From JABMMZ01 sp044357345 (GTDB taxonomy: Bacteria > Bacteroidota > Bacteroidia > NS11-12g > UBA955): 8,667 nucleotides of DNA. The notes under the pieces were generated by a model that was given only the letters and a program-made list of their open reading frames with translations, had not been told where the DNA came from and made no database searches. The stretch lies in contig JBIKPR010000087.1 in assembly GCA_044357345.1 (NCBI GenBank), positions 1 through 8,667 on the forward strand, written 5' to 3'. Of this stretch, positions 6,245-8,667 are shown in pieces; the first letter of the stretch is position 1; each line of letters begins with the position of its first letter. Both the position numbers and the translations under genes were made by a program.

Positions 6245-6272
6245 ATCCCGCTAATTATAAAACTAGCGGGAT
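6245..6272. terminator. Bidirectional hairpin between the M61 peptidase gene and rnpB
   Basis: ATCCCGCTA (6245-6253) and TAGCGGGAT (6264-6272) form a perfect 9-bp stem with a 10-nt loop, 5 bp after the peptidase stop. On the minus strand it is followed by seven T residues, a classic intrinsic terminator for rnpB. On the plus strand the hairpin lacks a T-tract but should also stop or stabilise the peptidase mRNA. Confidence 0.88.
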
Positions 6273-6276
6273 AAAA

Positions 6277-6633
6277 AAAGGCAAACTATAAGCCGAGTTT
6301 TGTATCCACCTAAGTGGATGTCTGTCATTGATCTATTGCAGCCTACCCTCCTGAGCGTTGAAGTAAACTTCAACTCGAACGAGCAGCCCTATGGCTCAGG
6401 TATATTTGGCCTTACAACCCTTAAGGTTTATCCCCCTGCGCATTACTGACACACGGCGTGGGCTCTTACCCCACATTTTCACCCTTACCTAAAATTTAGG
6501 CGGTTATTTTCTGCGACACTCTCTGTAAACAGTCATTTCTTTCTGCTTCCCGTCTTTTCAAACGGTATGGTGCTCTGTGTTGCCCGGACTTTCCTCTATT
6601 TTTTTTACAAATAGCGACAGACCATTTACCTTT
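6277..6633 (-). ncRNA. rnpB: RNase P RNA, bacterial type A
   Basis: This is the catalytic RNA of ribonuclease P, which cuts the 5' leader from pre-tRNAs. Read on the minus strand it contains the universal blocks in order: GGTCTGTCGCTA near the 5' end, GAGGAAAGTCCGGGCAAC (around 6578-6595), GGTAAGGGTGAAAATGTGGG followed by GTAAGAGCCCACGCC, GAGGGTAGGCTGC, and ACAAAACTCGGCTTAT near the 3' end (6288-6303). The terminal P1 helix can be drawn between AAAGGTAAA (6625-6633) and TTTGCCTTT (6277-6285), with one G-U pair, which sets both ends and gives about 357 nt, a normal size. A perfect -7 element lies just upstream and a terminator just downstream. The open frame across 6496-6732 on this strand is a non-coding shadow of the RNA. 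Confidence 0.96.
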
Positions 6634-6636
6634 CTG

Positions 6637-6644
6637 CAAAGATA
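6637..6644 (-). promoter_or_regulatory. rnpB -7 promoter element
   Basis: TATCTTTG on the minus strand is a perfect TAnnTTTG. It ends 3 nt before the P1 helix, so initiation should produce the mature 5' end directly. No clear TTTG is found at the expected -33 distance. Confidence 0.6.
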
Positions 6645-6809
6645 GCAAATTAAATTCAAGGCCTTTAGCAGAATAGACTATTTGCTTCAAAAATCTATTA
6701 AAACCAAAATCAAGGGCAAATATTGACATCAATTAGGTTCAATACCGATAAACTTATATTCTTAAAACGATACCAAATGGACAAAACACACAAATAAATG
6801 GTTAAACAC
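6645..6809. other. Divergent spacer between rnpB and the S46 peptidase gene
   Basis: This AT-rich stretch carries the upstream part of both divergent promoters. I see no coding frame or structured RNA in it. Confidence 0.4.
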
Positions 6810-6841
6810 TTTGCATTTGCGCCATAAATTGTGGTAATTCG
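6810..6841 (+). promoter_or_regulatory. Possible promoter of the S46 peptidase gene
   Basis: TTTG (6810-6813) lies 20-21 nt before GTAATTCG (6834-6841), an imperfect -7 element in which the TA is one base closer to TTCG than in the consensus. Initiation would fall near 6846, about 20 nt before the ATG. A purine run AAGAAAAAG sits just ahead of the start codon. Confidence 0.35.
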
Positions 6842-6864
6842 CAACACTTTTTTAAGAAAAAGAT

Positions 6865-8667
6865 ATGAAAAAAATATACGCATTACTTACGCTTGCATTA
6901 ATATTTATTAGCAATGCAGCTAAAGCAGATGAAGGCATGTGGTTGCTTTCTTTGCTGGAAAAAATGAATTACAAAGACATGCAGGCCAAAGGTCTGAGAC
7001 TTACACCTGAACAATTGTACAGTGTAAACCATTCAAGTTTGAAAGACGCTTGTATTTGGTTTAACGGCGGTTGTACTGGTGAAATCATTTCTTCTGAGGG
7101 TTTGATTTTAACCAACCACCACTGTGGATACGATGCAATTGCTGAATTAAGCACTACATCTGACAACATTTTAGACAATGGATTTTGGGCAAAAACCCGA
7201 GCTGAAGAACGCAAGCCAAAAGCACCAATGTCTATCACCAGAGTTGTCCGAGTAGACGATATAACTACTGAAGTATTGGCTAAAATAGCAGGTGTCTCTG
7301 AAAAAGAGCGCTTTGCTAAATTACAAGAAATATACAAAGAACTTCAAAAAAAGGCTACTGAAGGAACCCATTACGATGCAACTTGCAGAGAAATGTTTAA
7401 AGGAAATGCTTATTACCTTTTTGTTATGGAGAAATTCACTGACATCCGTTTGGTAGGAACTCCTCCTCAAAATGTTGGAAAATTTGGTGGTGAAACAGAC
7501 AATTGGATGTGGCCAAGACATACTGGTGATTTCAGTATGTTCCGAGTTTATGTAGGAAAAGACAATAAACCTGCTGACTACAATGCTGAAAATACGCCAT
7601 ACAAACCAATGCATTACCTACCTGTATCATTGAAAGGTGTTAAAGAAGGGGATTTCGCAATGATTATTGGATTCCCTGGCCGAACAAACCGTTATGAGTT
7701 TTCTCATGGTGTTGCTCTTGCAACCGATTTGGTAAATCCTAATATTGTTAATCTTAGAGACCTTAGACTAAAAGCTTGGAAAGAACAAATGGTTCAAGAT
7801 GAAGCAACTAGACTTTTATTGTCTAGCGACTACGCTTCTATTGCCAACTATTGGAAATTCTTCGATGGCGAAGCTGAACAATTAAAGCACAACAAGGTTT
7901 ACGACAAAAAAACTGCTGAAGAAAAAGCATTTGCTGCTTGGTCTGCCAATAAAGACGAATACAAAACCTTGTTGTATGACATAGATCAGACCTACACAGT
8001 ATACAAACCATACGCTTTGCAAAGCACTTACATGAGAGAATGTATCACGGCTCCAACCATTATGCAATTAGCCTCTTTTGGTATGTCTCTTGATGCATTG
8101 TACAACAAAATCAACAAAATTAAAGCAGATAAAACAAAAGCTGCCGCCGATAAAGACAAAGAAATTGCTGATTTGGAAGCTAAAATAAAAAGCACTTCTG
8201 AGAATCTAATTAAAGCTCTAGCTGAAGTTCCTTACACTGATAGAATAAAAATTGCTGATAAAAAAATCATGGCTGCGATGATGAAAATGTACTATAAAAA
8301 CATTCCATCTTCTCAATGGCCAGAATTGTTTACCAAAATTTCTTCTAAAATTAAAAACGGTAACTCAGACGAAGTTTTTGCAAAATATGCTGAAATGCTT
8401 TTCGCAAAATCAATGTTCGCTTCAAAAGAAAAAATCGAAGCGTTTTTAAAAGCACCTAACCACAAGAAAATATTAAGCGACCCTGCTTTTATTTATTTAA
8501 AATCTCATGCTGATAATTACAGCACCAACTACAAACCAAAAGTTGATGAATTTGCTGCCTCAGCTTTGTCTTTAGGCAGAAAATACATTAAAGGTTTAAT
8601 GGAAATGAACCCAAACAGAGTATTCTATCCAGATGCAAATTCAAGCCAGCGTTTAACCTATGGAACG
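6865..8667 (+). CDS. Secreted S46-family dipeptidyl-peptidase (DPP7/DPP11 type), 3' end cut by window edge
   Basis: This serine peptidase of family S46 releases dipeptides from peptide N-termini in the periplasm, feeding peptide use. The 601 codons present begin with signal peptide MKKIYALLTLALIFISNAAKA, after which the mature protein starts DEGMWLLSLL, as in DPP7 and DPP11. Visible landmarks: CTGEIISSEGLILTNHHCGYD (70-90) with catalytic His86; GGETDNWMWPRHTGDF (208-223) with the likely catalytic Asp222; GFPGRTNRY (269-277), which belongs to the second half of the chymotrypsin fold; then a long helical domain with a charged, coiled-coil-like stretch at about 408-452. The frame is open to the window end at NSSQRLTYGT. 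Roughly 110-120 residues are missing compared with the usual 710-720, including the GNSGSP serine motif and the residue (Gly or Arg near 673 in known enzymes) that separates DPP7 from DPP11. Substrate preference is therefore undecided. Confidence 0.94.
   Translation, partial: MKKIYALLTLALIFISNAAKADEGMWLLSLLEKMNYKDMQAKGLRLTPEQLYSVNHSSLKDACIWFNGGCTGEIISSEGLILTNHHCGYDAIAELSTTSDNILDNGFWAKTRAEERKPKAPMSITRVVRVDDITTEVLAKIAGVSEKERFAKLQEIYKELQKKATEGTHYDATCREMFKGNAYYLFVMEKFTDIRLVGTPPQNVGKFGGETDNWMWPRHTGDFSMFRVYVGKDNKPADYNAENTPYKPMHYLPVSLKGVKEGDFAMIIGFPGRTNRYEFSHGVALATDLVNPNIVNLRDLRLKAWKEQMVQDEATRLLLSSDYASIANYWKFFDGEAEQLKHNKVYDKKTAEEKAFAAWSANKDEYKTLLYDIDQTYTVYKPYALQSTYMRECITAPTIMQLASFGMSLDALYNKINKIKADKTKAAADKDKEIADLEAKIKSTSENLIKALAEVPYTDRIKIADKKIMAAMMKMYYKNIPSSQWPELFTKISSKIKNGNSDEVFAKYAEMLFAKSMFASKEKIEAFLKAPNHKKILSDPAFIYLKSHADNYSTNYKPKVDEFAASALSLGRKYIKGLMEMNPNRVFYPDANSSQRLTYGT

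Noticed and set aside
6496..6732. 78-codon open frame on the minus strand
   Set aside because: It runs through the 5' half of rnpB and its promoter; the RNA signature is unmistakable and the peptide is low-complexity and basic.
6969..8067. Three minus-strand frames (6969-7337, 7321-7614, 7882-8067)
   Set aside because: They are antisense to the S46 peptidase, which has continuous family motifs on the plus strand.

Overview
The window looks like a chromosomal piece from a Bacteroidota bacterium (Flavobacteriia/Sphingobacteriia-like; genus not determinable). Grounds: AT-rich DNA, several Bacteroidota-type promoters (-7 element TAnnTTTG, some with TTTG or TTG near -33), almost no Shine-Dalgarno sequences, a Bacteroidota-looking RNase P RNA, and a protein set common in the phylum (LpxB, family M61 and S46 peptidases).

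Layout. Left end, minus strand: a thiolase (615-1793) followed by an uncharacterised exported protein (1-555, cut by the window edge), probably co-transcribed. A 198-bp divergent intergenic region separates them from lpxB (1992-3095, plus), lipid-A-disaccharide synthase. lpxB converges on the first of two small minus-strand genes (3187-3414 and 3861-4073) that sit in an otherwise gene-poor 1.4-kb stretch. Next comes a secreted M61-family aminopeptidase with a PDZ domain (4477-6240, plus), converging on rnpB, the RNase P RNA (about 6277-6633, minus). The right end holds a secreted S46 dipeptidyl-peptidase (6865 to the window end, plus) cut before its catalytic serine.

How the genes fit together. 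Most of the window is ordinary housekeeping: thiolysis or condensation of acetyl-CoA, outer-membrane lipid A synthesis, tRNA 5'-end maturation, and two exported peptidases suited to peptide use. Convergent neighbours share hairpin terminators (3111-3137, 6245-6272). Both carry their T-tract on the minus-strand transcript.

The part most worth a second look is the pair of small minus-strand transcription units. Their encoded proteins (75 and 70 residues, one membrane segment each) are not clearly related. Their leaders nevertheless line up from the -7 element to the start codon with nearly identical spacing, share a TAAGT/ACTTA/TAAGT element, and have similar CA-rich 3' ends before a TAGCC-type terminator hairpin. 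This suggests two copies of one transcriptional cassette with diverged or exchanged coding sequence. No CRISPR array, insertion sequence, tRNA or prophage gene was seen.
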